Origin: Azolla caroliniana
Taxonomy: Eukaryota > Polypodiophyta
DNA: 64,000 nt
Assembly (NCBI GenBank): GCA_043228905.1
Contig: JBHGNT010000015.1
Coordinates: 1,736,001 to 1,800,000, forward strand
Reading direction: 5' to 3'
Shown here: one piece after another, positions 8,791 to 20,699 of the stretch
How positions within the stretch are numbered: the stretch's first letter is position 1
How the letters are laid out: the number at the start of each line of letters is the position of its first letter
Translations under genes and position numbers: made by a program
The notes under the pieces: generated by a model
What the model was told of the DNA's origin: nothing
The model's input: the letters and a program-made list of their open reading frames with translations, nothing else
Databases searched by the model: none

Positions 8791-11700
8791 GCAAGAATCT
8801 CAATTGCATCCATGCAACACAACAATGGAGGGATGACTATAAGAATACTTTGGGGAATATGCTACAACAAGCCAATATATATGTATCATATACGTAGAGA
8901 ATCATTGATAATAATGCATTGTGTAGGAACATTAATTAAAGTGCATGATTTGGTAGCTTGACTTATGAATAAGTTTGACGCAAGGACACGAGGACGTGAG
9001 GAACAGATGGGATCGTGATTTGTGACAATTGAGACAATGACAATGACTATGAATTGTGTAAGACACATATTATTTCACGAATAAAAAGTTATAGGATGGA
9101 ACTAATAACATTATTAAACACAATTTACATATTGTGTTAAATGCAAAACATTATAAGCAAGGGCATATTATTTTCTCTATAGAGATTGCGAGATTGCATA
9201 CACACGTATATATGCAGACAAATTGCTAGAATTTCCAAATGTCTTCAATTTCTTATGAGAATACTACTACTCCTGGATTGAATCCAAATTTATATTGGCA
9301 TGGTGACTATCTACGTATTTGTTTCCCTCCCATATGGTCATACTTTATGCAAATAGTTTGGACGGTTAGCAAAAAGTAAAAATAGCAATGTCAAACACAA
9401 TAGACGAAACAAAGAAACTCAAGCAAACTACTATTGGAAAAGCTAAATACCAAGCACACAATACATGCTTGCTACCAACAAAAGTGAAAGAGTAGGTATG
9501 CTTATTGAATTCAATCAAGATGGTGACCATTGGAGTCGTATCATGCCAAAATCAAGTGTCAACAATGCCAATACAAATGAAGATAACATGTCATCTAATT
9601 TGGTAAAATATCAATACTTTAAAATAAAGTCAAATGCATGTCATACCATCATTGACATAATAGGACATACCAAAGGTGAAGGTTTCGTGCATAAATACAT
9701 GTTCGTACAAAACTCCATGAAGTATTAACATTGAGTTCAAATGCTTTCAGACCACGAAAAAAACAAAAGTGATTAATCTATCAATCATTTTAATACCATT
9801 TTAACCAAATATAATGTCTAGATGTGTGCCTAATGATTATTATGAAAATATTTGCTCAATGTCAACCATATTATTGCAAAACATCTTACTGAGAAAACAA
9901 TCGGTTAAACCAACATTTGTAAATTGTAAATATTCTTACCAATAAATGGCCTTTGTGATATCAAACCAATTTATACACATGTACAATGTAAGAGGTCATA
10001 CAAATGTAGAAAAAAATAGGGTGTATGCTAAAAGTCAATTTTGAAGCATTGCCATTATGCACCATATAAGAGACTTAAGATTGTTTTAGGTTATAGTGTA
10101 TAAACCTAATGGCATATTGGACAATAGGGTTGTTGGCTCATTCTAATTGGATAGTAAAGTTGTTCATTCTCCTTATATAACCAATCTTCACATTTTAGTT
10201 GGAGATCATATCACCTTCATCTTGAGAAATTGCTATTACATCAACATTTTGTCACATTGGGAGAACACTTAAAACAATGAACCAATGAATTGAAAAATAT
10301 CACCCTCAACCAAGGATTATTTCACATTGGTGCAATTTGAAGAACCACAATTAATCAATCAATACATGTTTAGAGAGGATATTGACAGACGTGTAAAATC
10401 AAGTATGAAAGAAATAATTGGATAAGACATATGAGAGCATTTCATGTCCCATTGTCATGCTGTCTCTCGAGAGAATACCAATAGCTCCTATTATACCTTT
10501 GCGTGCATTCTATCTTGAACCACATTACCTTTGCATATGCGCATATGATAAGGTAAAGCTATCACGTGACCCTTTGATGCATGGAAGCCATGAATAATGC
10601 CATAGAATGAATTACATTCTCATGCCACAATTTTAGTTCTTAAGACTCGTGAATCATATTGTGACCACGAGTTTAGATTTCGTTAATAATGAGTGGCATC
10701 AAGTCAAGTTATGTGCTCACTTAATGTGCATTATTTCTTTGAGATGTGCATAATTATGATGGTCTGAGGATGACGAGGTGGCCATCACATTATTGGAAAA
10801 TGATGTGACGAAACACTTTATGATACATAGATTATGCCCTCAATGCTTGCTCGCTGCCAATATCTTTTATATCCTCTCTATATTTTTATGCAAGGGTAAG
10901 ATCATGTGCAAACACTTGAACTATTGACCTTTACTTATGAAGTTTAGAAACTTCAACAAGCTACGTTACATGTTTGGCGGAAAGGCAAGGCTTATCAAAC
11001 TAGATGTTTGTGCTACTTGTACAAGTCACCCTCCTTTACACTCTCATATAATTGGCACGAGAAACTCCCTATAATGGGATACTTGACTTATACATACACT
11101 CTCATACAATAGAGAGAGAGTGTGTGTCTGTGTGTGTCACGCTTTATAGATGGAGCAAACAATCTCCTTTATTCACTTCCTTCTCTTATGAGTACCTTGG
11201 CTATCACTCTCTCCTTTGGCACACTCATTTGGAGCATCTTTAAGGGCATTTTGACTCCTCCAATATAGCATGTAAATGACTAGGATTGAACCTTCATTGA
11301 GTGGTGCTTGCGTTATTTTGTCTTTAGATACATATAACATTTGGAGGTTGAGGTCTATCATGGTAATGTAACATCTAGTGAGAGGAGGCATTGCTACAAC
11401 TTGAAGATTAAGGGGGTCACTATCGAAGGCTAAAAATGGAATGTGAAAGAATATATGTATAGCAAAACAACCATATATTTGGCATGATACTATGTACCAC
11501 AATAAATACTAACAAGAAACACAATCCAAATATCTGTGAGAATAATGTTGAAATCAAGCATTGTGGAGGACTCATAAATTATATAGTCAAACGAGCCTAT
11601 CATGCCGACTCATGTTCAGAACATTGTCTTAATACGAGGGAGTTAAAGTTTTAAATTTCAACAATTGAATCTCTCTATGTTGTTTCGAGAATAAGCTCGT

Positions 11701-12214
11701 AAACATCATAAGAAGGAAGCATTTTATTATATAAGAAAGCTTAGGGTGCCCCCAATGATCACATATTGGCGCATCAACATTCGAAGTTGTTATCAAATTC
11801 AATTATGAATCCATCAATAACACATTAATACATCAATGATTCAAATTCTAATAGTTCGTACACATGCCCGCATTGACATGTGCAGGGTTTTGAATATTCA
11901 ACTGTCCACAATGAGACGTCAATATCAAAATTTGCATAGCGGTTTTAGTCTTTTGCGCTCGGAATCAATCGATGGCATCCATCCATACATTGAGACACAC
12001 ACACACACACACATAGCCTACTTGTCCATGACCCAACATGCATCCCAAACCTTCCCTTGAGCTCACACCATCCGTATGCACGCCATGGATCGAGGGCGCA
12101 ACATAATTGCTTGTAAGTTGTTAGTGCGGCACCTCTATCCTTCGGGCTTATGACCCGAGCCATCTCATTGTGTGTGCTTGAACACTAAGTCAATGGGGTT
12201 CCATTAATGATATG
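8791..12214. other. Intergenic stretch with no supported gene
   Basis: AT-rich sequence with only short, unrecognisable ORFs. It holds small GA/GT microsatellites near 11110-11140 and a CA run at 11996-12013. I see no conserved domain, RNA gene or repeat boundary. Confidence 0.6.
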
Positions 12215-12570
12215 TCACCGACCATCGATACATCTCTTCCCACGTCACGCCCATCCATATATTGGTTGCCATGTCACACCCATCCATATATGTATGTATG
12301 TATGTAGTATGTATGTATATGTATTGCTTGACACATCACGCCCATCCATATATGTATTGTTTGCCACATCATGCCCATTCATATATGTATTGCTTGCTGT
12401 GTCATGGCCATCCACATAGGTACTGCTTGTCGTGTCATGGCCATGCTTGCCACGTCACACCCATATATATAGGTATTGCTTGCCACGTCATGGCCATCCA
12501 TATAGGTATTGCTTGCCACGTCACGTCCATCGATACATATACGTATTTCTTGCCACGTCACGCCCATCCC
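12215..12570 (+). repeat. Promoter-proximal minisatellite (about 33-36 bp units) rich in CCACGTCA
   Basis: About ten degenerate copies of a unit resembling GCCATCCATATAGGTATTGC followed by TTGCCACGTCA. CCACGTCA occurs exactly in five units (near 12240, 12450, 12483, 12516 and 12553), and the other units carry one- or two-base variants (CATGTCA, CACATCA, CGTGTCA). A short TATG run interrupts the array near 12290-12320. It ends just before a CT-rich stretch that probably precedes the ABCG transcript. Confidence 0.8.
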
Positions 12571-12599
12571 TCTTCTCTCTGTCTCTCTGTGTCTGTCTT

Positions 12600-12977
12600 T
12601 CTGCGAAAGCAGAGCTTTCGAAGGAAGAAGAGAGAAAGAGTGTTAAGTTAGCTGCATTCTTTGGGTGCCCTTCAGCATTTTGTTCTTCTTTCTTTCTCTC
12701 ATGGCAAGAGCCCCTCACCACTACAGTGACAGCTATGGGGCGGAGTCGGGGAAAGGCAAGAAACAGAGGGAATATAAGAAGAAGAAGAAGAAGAAGAAGA
12801 AGAACAGAGGAAACTGGAGAAGAGATGGAAGAAGAAGAAGAAGAAGATGATGATGATGATGAAGAAGAACAGTTTAAAGGGATCAACAGAAAGAGCATGA
12901 TTTCTTTGAAAGACAAAGAAATGGCATATTAGTTACCCACTTCCAACATAAAAGCCTTTCTCCCCTCCACAAAATAT
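12600..12977 (+). other. Putative 5' UTR exon of the ABCG gene, with uORFs and GAA repeat
   Basis: After a CT-rich segment, the sequence up to ATT|GTAAGT at 12977 reads like a leader exon. A consistent acceptor (TTTGCAG, ending 13617) lies 15 bases before the coding ATG. It holds a GAA/GAT trinucleotide tract (12776-12870). Two overlapping uORFs read this tract in different frames: 12701-12850 (49 aa, poly-Lys then poly-Arg) and 12735-12932 (65 aa, nine Arg then a Glu/Asp run). Exon limits are inferred from splice consensus only. Confidence 0.5.
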
Positions 12978-13631
12978 TGTAAGTCTCCTTTTTTTTCTCA
13001 TCACATTCTCGTGTTCTTCTGTTCCCATTATTATTTTTTGTTCTCACAAAACACTTTGGAAGTTACATTTCCTATCCTCTCCTGCCCTTTATGCATCTCG
13101 TTATTTGTTATTAATGTTATTAGCTTTTGCCCTTTTATTTACCCTTACCACGTCATTGATTCAAGAAGCTTAAATATTTTCCTCTTTGCTTGATCATGTA
13201 TGCTTTTTATATGTACGTTTCATCTTTCTTTTCAATTCTTTTGGTTCCTTTTTTACAATCTTATTTAGATCACAAACATAAGATGAAATGGGTTGTTTGA
13301 TTATGTATGTATTTCTCTTTCTTCTAAACCCTTTTTGGTTTTAATATATTAGCTCGAATCAGATCACAAGCATAAGCTGGAATGGGTAGTTTGATTATGT
13401 ATGTGTCATATATACATATATGCTTTTTCATTTTCAAATTTTTGGGTTTATTAATGCATATTGGCAAACAACAGCTCACAAAATTAATCCGAAATGGGTG
13501 TTTTTATCTGTATGTGCATTTTCTCTTTAAATTTCTTTCAATTATTTTGGTGTTGAATCTATTTACTGAAAATCGAACCTAAAATGGGTATTTCTGCTTT
13601 CTTATATGCCTTTGCAGAAGCAAAACTTGAA

Positions 13632-16600
13632 ATGGCGCACACTTCCGAGATTGGAATAAGCACAGCAAGAATGAAATATTTAGGGGATGGTGAATCAATT
13701 TTCTCGAAAGATCAAGATATTAGGGATGATTTTATTCACACTGCAGCAGTCGAAGAAGGTGGAAATGATGCTCACACTTCAATTGAAATTCCGGAAATTA
13801 CCAACCGATGGGTGCCTGAAGCAGATCGATCCACAAGTATAGGTAAATTTTTTCTCCAAGCTAATATTTTACAGCTCTATTTTTCATTCTTTCTAGAAGC
13901 ATAAGCTATCTTTTTGGCTCAATAAGGAATTCCCTTGGATTTTTCGAATCACGTTTCAATCACAAGAGGTTCGGAAAATATTCCTGGGATCGTCAAAAGG
14001 AGTAATAGTGGAACAAGGAATCATGGTAGTTCACCCATGCCTGTAACAATTAAGGTATTAAACTTTTCAGAAACACCAAAGTACCCCTAACCTGTTTCAT
14101 ACTTACCATTACCAAATTTTGTATATTCCCAAAAATTACCAGAGCATCTCTTTGCAATAATATACACAATCTATTGCTGCAGATGGTTATTCTGGTAATT
14201 TTTGAAATTCCTATATATTCTATGAAAAACTGGACAAGCAAGGGGTACCTTGGTTTTTGTGACCATTTAAAATTTTTTTAGCGTCTATGTTTGTGTGAGA
14301 GTGTACCTGATACTGGAGGTTTTATAATTGTGCTATATCTTCTTGGTCTAGTTTGAAGACATCAAGTTTCAGGTTCAAATCAATTCTCCGAAGGTATGGA
14401 CACCAACAAAGGCAAATGGCGAGGTGAATGATAACCGAGTTTCACATAGGCAGATATTGAAAGGGGTAACAGGGGTTGTGATTCCTGGAGAAATTCTTGC
14501 TATTATGGGGCCATCTGGAAGTGGCAAGACAAGCCTTCTCAAGATATTGTCAAGTAGACTCCATACCGGAGTCAAAGGCCATGTAACATACAATGATATT
14601 CCTTATAATACAGCTCTGAAGAGGAGGTATTTTCTCTAAATATGGTTTATTTCTTTGTTTTTCGTTATGCAATTGAGTTTGTGGTGATTAATCCCCTTAT
14701 TAGTTACCTCTACCCATTGTTCACATTCATGAATTTTATTTGTCTAATTATTTTACTCAAGCTTCAGGTTCCTGTTCTATATATGTTTTTTTTGTCCTTT
14801 TGTGTTTGTGTATGTGTGTTTGGTTTCTTTTTTTGGTCAATCATTTGGGTATCTAGTGATAATCCCATTTATTGGCGCGGAGATTACATCACATGCTTAC
14901 CATTATTGGATGATTGAATGTGGTATTCAGTGTTAAACTTCTCTTGCAGGATTGGCTTTGTTACACAAGATGATTTACTCTTTCCCCAGTTGACGGTAAA
15001 GGAGACATTGATCTTTGCTGCTCAGCTTCGCCTTCCACGAACCATGACATCTCATGAAAAAATCATGAGAGCAGAGACTGTTCTTAAAGATCTTGGTCTA
15101 GAAAGGTGAAGTATATAGTCGGGGGTCTCTGTATTGGCTTTTTGTTATTGATTTCAAGCAGTTAGACAATGTGGATGGCTCACAGTTGTCAGGGCTTTGG
15201 TCAAGACAATCACTCAGACAAATCTCTATTTGATTGTCTACAATCCTAGGAGATCTTGCTCTTTACTTTGAGTGCCTCTATGCACTTTAGTGTCTAATTC
15301 ACACTTTGTACATTTTTTTATTCTTTGTGGCTTTTAACCTCACATTGACTTTTTCCACTAGCAATATCCATATTAATAAAGAAAAAAAGCTAATTTTCCT
15401 TTTCTCCTATTTAGGTGTCAGCATACTCGAGTCGGAGGTGTCTTTGTTCCGGGTATATCTGGAGGAGAAAGAAAGCGTGCTAGTATTGGGTATGAGTTAT
15501 TGGTGGATCCGTCTTTGTTGTTTTTAGATGAACCCACATCAGGGTTAGATTCTTCAACTGCATTAAGATTACTTCAGGTTCTTGAGAAGAATGCAAAGGT
15601 ACATAACCAAAAGGTTTACATGCGTTGATTGCACAGAAGTTTTTGGTTTCTTATTAGAGTCATATGTGTATGCATCCTATTCAGAAGATATTTCCTGAGA
15701 TGTTAATTTTTTGAGATTATTTGTCATCCAGATTGGGAGAACTGTGGTGATGACCATTCATCAACCATCTAGTCGCCTTTTTCACATGTTTGATAAGCTT
15801 ATACTATTATCCGAGGGGCATCCAATATATTATGGGAAAGCAAAAGATGCAATGCAATATTTTGCTTCTCATCACTATGCTCCTCAGCTTGTGATGAATC
15901 CTGCAGATTTTTTACTTGATCTTGCAACAGGGAACTTTGAAGGTATCACACTCCCAGAAGACCTTCGGAATGTTGTGGTTGCTCTGAAATTCCAAGTAGG
16001 GAACCCAAATGATCAACTCTCGAGCAACACCTCTCTTGACTCTCAAAGTGGTGAACTGAATGCCTCGATAGAAGTAATGAAGGTATACAAATGTTCTTTT
16101 CTTATATCGAGCTCCCAAAGAGTTACAAATACATAACTAGAATCAGTTTTTATTCAAAAGAGTTAACTTATTGAGTTGCTAGGTTTACTACTTGAATATA
16201 TTCAAAACCAAAATGCCCATTAAGTGGAGACATAAAAGTAAAAGTCAAAGAAATGTGAACATCAATTCTGTATTTGAAACCAGGCATTGCAGGATAAGTA
16301 TAGGATAGAGCTTGAACCTCTGGAGAAGAAAAGATTGGTAATGATGGGGAAAGCACCAGAGCATTTGCAAGTGGGAATGCAGGTTAAAAGAGACTGGAGT
16401 TCATCGTGGATTACGCAATTCATGGTGCTATCAAAGAGGACATTCAGAGAACGAGTCCGAGATTATATGGATGTTCTGAGACTTTTCCAAGCTATTGGTG
16501 TTGCTATCTTGCTTGGATTGTTATGGTGGAAATCAAAGGTCAAGAATGAAGCACAGTTACGGGACCAGGTTTAATACAGGAAATCCCTTTTATGTGTCAT

Positions 16601-18207
16601 TAATTTGTGATTTCGTGTAGAAATAGAGAAGCACAATATCTAACAAAAGTGTGATTTTTTGGGATTTGGTGATTGTAAATATATTTTGAACTATGCTACC
16701 CTGTTCTCTAACATCTTGTGATTATTTCTCTCCCTAAAATCTCTCAAACTCTCTCACTATTCTCTTCCTCTATTGCTAGCATTTTAGTTTGGTTGAGGTT
16801 GGTTTTATATCACCTCCCTAATATTGTCTCAATAACATCTCACTGCTTCCCCCCCCCTTCTTGTGCCCACATTTGGTTTTATATTTCAGGTTGGTCTTAT
16901 CTTCTATATTTGCATCTTCTGGTCAACACAATCTATCTATGGAGCTGTGTATAACTTCCCGTTAGAGCATTTTTTTCTTGCGAAAGAGAGAGCTGCAAAC
17001 ATGTACAGGTTGAGTGCCTATTATATCAGCAGCACATTATGTGATATGCCAGCCCAGCTGGCATACCCAACCATCTTCATGACTATCATCTACTTTATGG
17101 CTGGATTCCACCGGACTTTTGTTACGTTTGTCATGACGCTATTGGCTGTATACTTGATAATACTCGCAGGCCAGGTTTGAGATTATTACTATTGTTTTGC
17201 CATGGTACTTAAAATAAAAAACTTCATTGTTATAGGACCAAAGAAATTTGCAAAGGTTCCTGATTATTGAGTTTGGCACTTATTGTTATTACTATTATGT
17301 GTCTAATGATAACTGCATGTTGTAGGGAGTAGGGGAGTTCTTTGGTGCAGCCATATTGGATATCAAGAAAGCTGGGACCCTGGTCTCGCTGATGCTCTTG
17401 ATCTTTCTATTGACAGGAGGCTATTATGTACAAGTAGGTTAACCACACTGTTTTAGCACATACTATCTGAGAGACACAACATCATCACCCTTCGATACTC
17501 ATGGTGGTGAAAGATGGCGGTGTTGTGTCTCTCGAAAATCTAAATTGTTGTCATTGTCCATGAAACTGTTAGAATCGTACAAGCACACGCGCATACAACC
17601 TTCATTAAGAGATTTCATTTTCATGTGAACAATGATAGCTTTGTTTCGACATAGCTGTCTAGTATGATTTTGATGAATTATTATCCACAGGGAAGTTTAA
17701 AAGTACATGATCATTCTTTCATGGAGTTTTCATATCTATATTATTCAAATTTCCCAGTCATAATATAGGTTTTTATTTAAACTTTGTGCATGTGTATGTG
17801 CTAGATCCTCCTAGGTGTTGTATGAGATGAGTTGGAGTGTCAATTTGTAGCTATTTACCGTTTTAATGAAAGAAGATTATTCTGATTAATTTGTGTTATA
17901 TGGATTGATGATTCTAAAACAAATGTTTCAATACATGCAGCACATTCCGGGGTTTATGAAATGGTTGAAATACATATCATTTGTATACTACGGATTCCGT
18001 TTACTTTTGAAGATGCAATATTCACCGAGCCAACTATATGATTGTGCTGAGCGTGGAGGATGTGTCAGCATTCAAGAATCCCCATCCTTCCAATGGATTA
18101 GCCTTAATGGAGGGGCAAGGGAAGCATGGGTATTGATTGTAATGGCAATAGGTTACCGGGTCCTTGCGTATGTTTTCTTAAGGAGGAGGATTAAATTAGA
18201 GACATGA
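13632..18207 (+). CDS. ABCG26: ABCG-family half-size ABC transporter, ABCG26-like
   Basis: Coding exons: 13632-13842, 13927-14054, 14352-14626, 14950-15105, 15415-15598, 15732-16082, 16284-16568, 16890-17174, 17326-17433 and 17941-18207. All have GT-AG borders and compatible phases, giving 749 aa. The nucleotide-binding domain comes first (the G-family order): Walker A GPSGSGKT in exon 3, signature ISGGERKR and Walker [14 protein letters not shown] in exon 5, and H-loop IHQPSSRLF in exon 6. Six hydrophobic spans follow, from exon 7 onward. The C-terminal part ([38 protein letters not shown]) is what I recall of ABCG26, a plasma-membrane exporter of sporopollenin precursors from tapetum to pollen wall. 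Membership in ABCG is certain; the ABCG26 assignment is from memory. The start is the first ATG after a good acceptor. The N-terminus before Walker A is long and poorly conserved. Confidence 0.9.
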
Positions 18208-20690
18208 TAATGTGACCCATTGGAAAGATGACATTTTAGTTCTACATTTTATAATGGACATTTATCTCGACAAGTACTACTTTCAATGGCAATAAAGATT
18301 TCACATTTTTTGAAATCCTATTCTTAAGAATTCAAGAATCTGAGTAGTATTGAACAAAGAACTTGAATTCTTATTAACATTGAATCAATTACAAGAGTGA
18401 CACTCATGATGGAGATACAACATAATTTTTAATGCAAGATAAAAGATTGAATGGCAAGAATATTCATAGAGCTGTGTGAGGTTAAGGATGTTAGAATAAT
18501 ACCACAAGGGATAATTAAATTGGGAGGTTAAAAGGACAGCCTATAAGCTAACTAATGTGATCTCATAATGGAGATTGTATTCTAGATTGGGAGTTGATAG
18601 TAAAGCAAAAGAGGATGGAATGAACACCATGGTGAAAGAAAGCAAGAGAACAAGCTTTAGTGAATAGTTGAAGAATTAGTTCCTAAATGAGAGCACAAAT
18701 CATTGATGCCCTTGGTGCAAAGAATGAGTTTTATCTTACAAGGGCAATCGTTTTGAAATGCCCATTGCCACATATGAATGTCTATGTTTCCAAGATTTAT
18801 TAAGTGGTTCAAGCCCAATCTTTGTTTAATATGTATGCTATGTTTAGATTTGATGCTTTCTCTATTAATCTTGCATCTTAATTCTTTGTTTGATGCAATA
18901 TGGTATTGGATCACATTCTGAAGTCCATTGACTTGCCATACTATGATTTCCATTAACGATTTGTTTATTTCTATGGTTCAAGCCCAATCTTTCTATTAAT
19001 ATGTATGCTATGTTTAGATTTGATGCTTTCTATATTAATCTTGCATCTTAATTCTTTGTTTGATGCAATATGGTATTGGATCACATTCTAAAGTCCATTG
19101 ACTTCCCATACTATGATTTCCATTATCGCATGCCATTAACTAACATTGACATGTTACAACTACGTCAAACAATACTTGCAATGAGCTATTTGTCACTAAT
19201 AAGATATCATAAGGTATAACAATGCTTTTAAAATACTAAACAAGGAAAACTATAAATTCTATTAAAATTGGTTGATTTCTCTCAACTTGTGCTGTTTTGA
19301 AAATATGCAAAAGCTTGTAAGTCGATAATTTACATCACAATGTGGCTCTTGTTTGGCAATGTATTGGGGGGGTGGGGGGTGGGTGTATATGCTAGAGTTT
19401 CAAAAAAAGGAAGGATTAAACAGTAAATAACTTTAAATGAACAAAAATGTGAACTAATTCTAACAAATGTCCATTTATTTGTTAAAAAGCACTATTATCT
19501 TTTCATCCTAAAAAAGGCATTCTACAAATTGCTTTCAAACTAGGCATCACAAAGCAATTGATTCTCGATTGTTAAGTTGAGAATAATAACCATTGGAAAT
19601 CATGACTACATTATGTACCCTATAGAAGACACATACAAGACTTGCAAGCAAAAGAATTTAGTACACCTCTTGGGCACTAGAATAGTTATATTGATATTGT
19701 TTTAGCGAGTACAGAAGTTTTCTTGATGTATGTCTCCTTTCGAAGAAAGGATATTCGTATTTCAAAGTAGAAAAGTTGATACATGAATTAAGGCACATAA
19801 ATAAAAGCTCAACCCTCTAGATGTTCTCTTTAGAGGATCTCAAGGGTGAGACTCGGTGCTTATTGATGCTTGGGCTTGGCCTTGACTTGGTGCACCGTGG
19901 CGTTTGTCCAAGTTATCATGCTATACTCACAATGCTTTGTTTGGTAAGGCTAGTGTTGCAAATTACCTGGTGGACCCACCATGGCTAGTTCATGGGCGAG
20001 TTGCCAATGCTAAAGCATATATAATGCATTGAGATGCTCATGAGAGACATACTGGAGGTGAAGCGGTTCAGTAGCTTTGCAAGGGTCATAATGCAACAAG
20101 CCTTTGCTCAAGTCGCATGTCGAGAGCCATAATTGCGAGGGGTGAAAGCATGCTATGATGTACCAAAAAAGTACTCTTTTGGCCAAACAAAACATGACGA
20201 CTTTTTATAATATTAGCACTAAAAATTAATAAAAACAATTTCTAACAGTTCTTTAGGGAGTGGAGCAGGGGTAGTACAAAGCGCAATAAAGAGAGAAAAT
20301 GGGGGGGAAGTGGTTGAGAGAGGAACTTACTATTTTGGGGGGAAATATATGTTTTTATCTTATTTGAAGCTTCTTCTTCTTCCTCATTGTTCTTCTTCCA
20401 ATTGAGCATTTTTGTTTGTTTTTAAAAAAAAAAAAAATTTCATACTTCTGAAGTTAATTACTTATATATGAAATCATGTTATCATTTGTTATGAAATTAT
20501 TTATATGGTTCTTGCCGCTCTCATATCCAAAGAGAGAAACACTTCACATGGTTGTAAATGGGGTAACAAAAAAGAAATGTAGTGATACAAAAGTTGCACT
20601 AACCCTTGGAATTCAATGGAGAAACGTGAGGATGCATCAAAGAAATATACAATCAAAACGATTTTTGGGTGGGGTTTAGCCATAGATGAT
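18208..20690. other. Intergenic stretch downstream of the ABCG gene
   Basis: Apart from the 169-bp tandem duplication listed separately, this is AT-rich DNA without recognisable coding potential. A G-rich run lies near 19365 and a poly-A tract near 20423. The ABCG 3' UTR presumably occupies the first few hundred bases; AATAAAG occurs near 18290. Confidence 0.55.
18806..19127 (+). repeat. Tandem duplication, about 169-bp unit, two copies
   Basis: The segment starting GGTTCAAGCCCAATCTTT at 18806 recurs at 18975, continuing through AGATTTGATGCTTTCT and GGATCACATTCT to ATGATTTCCATTA. The copies differ at only a few positions, so the event is fairly recent. No coding content is apparent. Confidence 0.85.
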
Positions 20691-20699
20691 GAAGTGATG

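Noticed and set aside
9465-9728. 87-aa ORF in the 8.8-12.2 kb gap
   Set aside because: No recognisable family, no splice or promoter context, and a length expected by chance in AT-rich DNA.
12215-12570. CRISPR-like regular repeats
   Set aside because: Units are degenerate and contiguous without unique spacers, and the genome is a plant; this is a minisatellite.
12432-12932. 166-aa ORF as the true N-terminus of the ABCG protein
   Set aside because: It begins inside the minisatellite, ends at a stop at 12932, and has no spliceable link to exon 1. The coding ATG follows a good acceptor at 13617.
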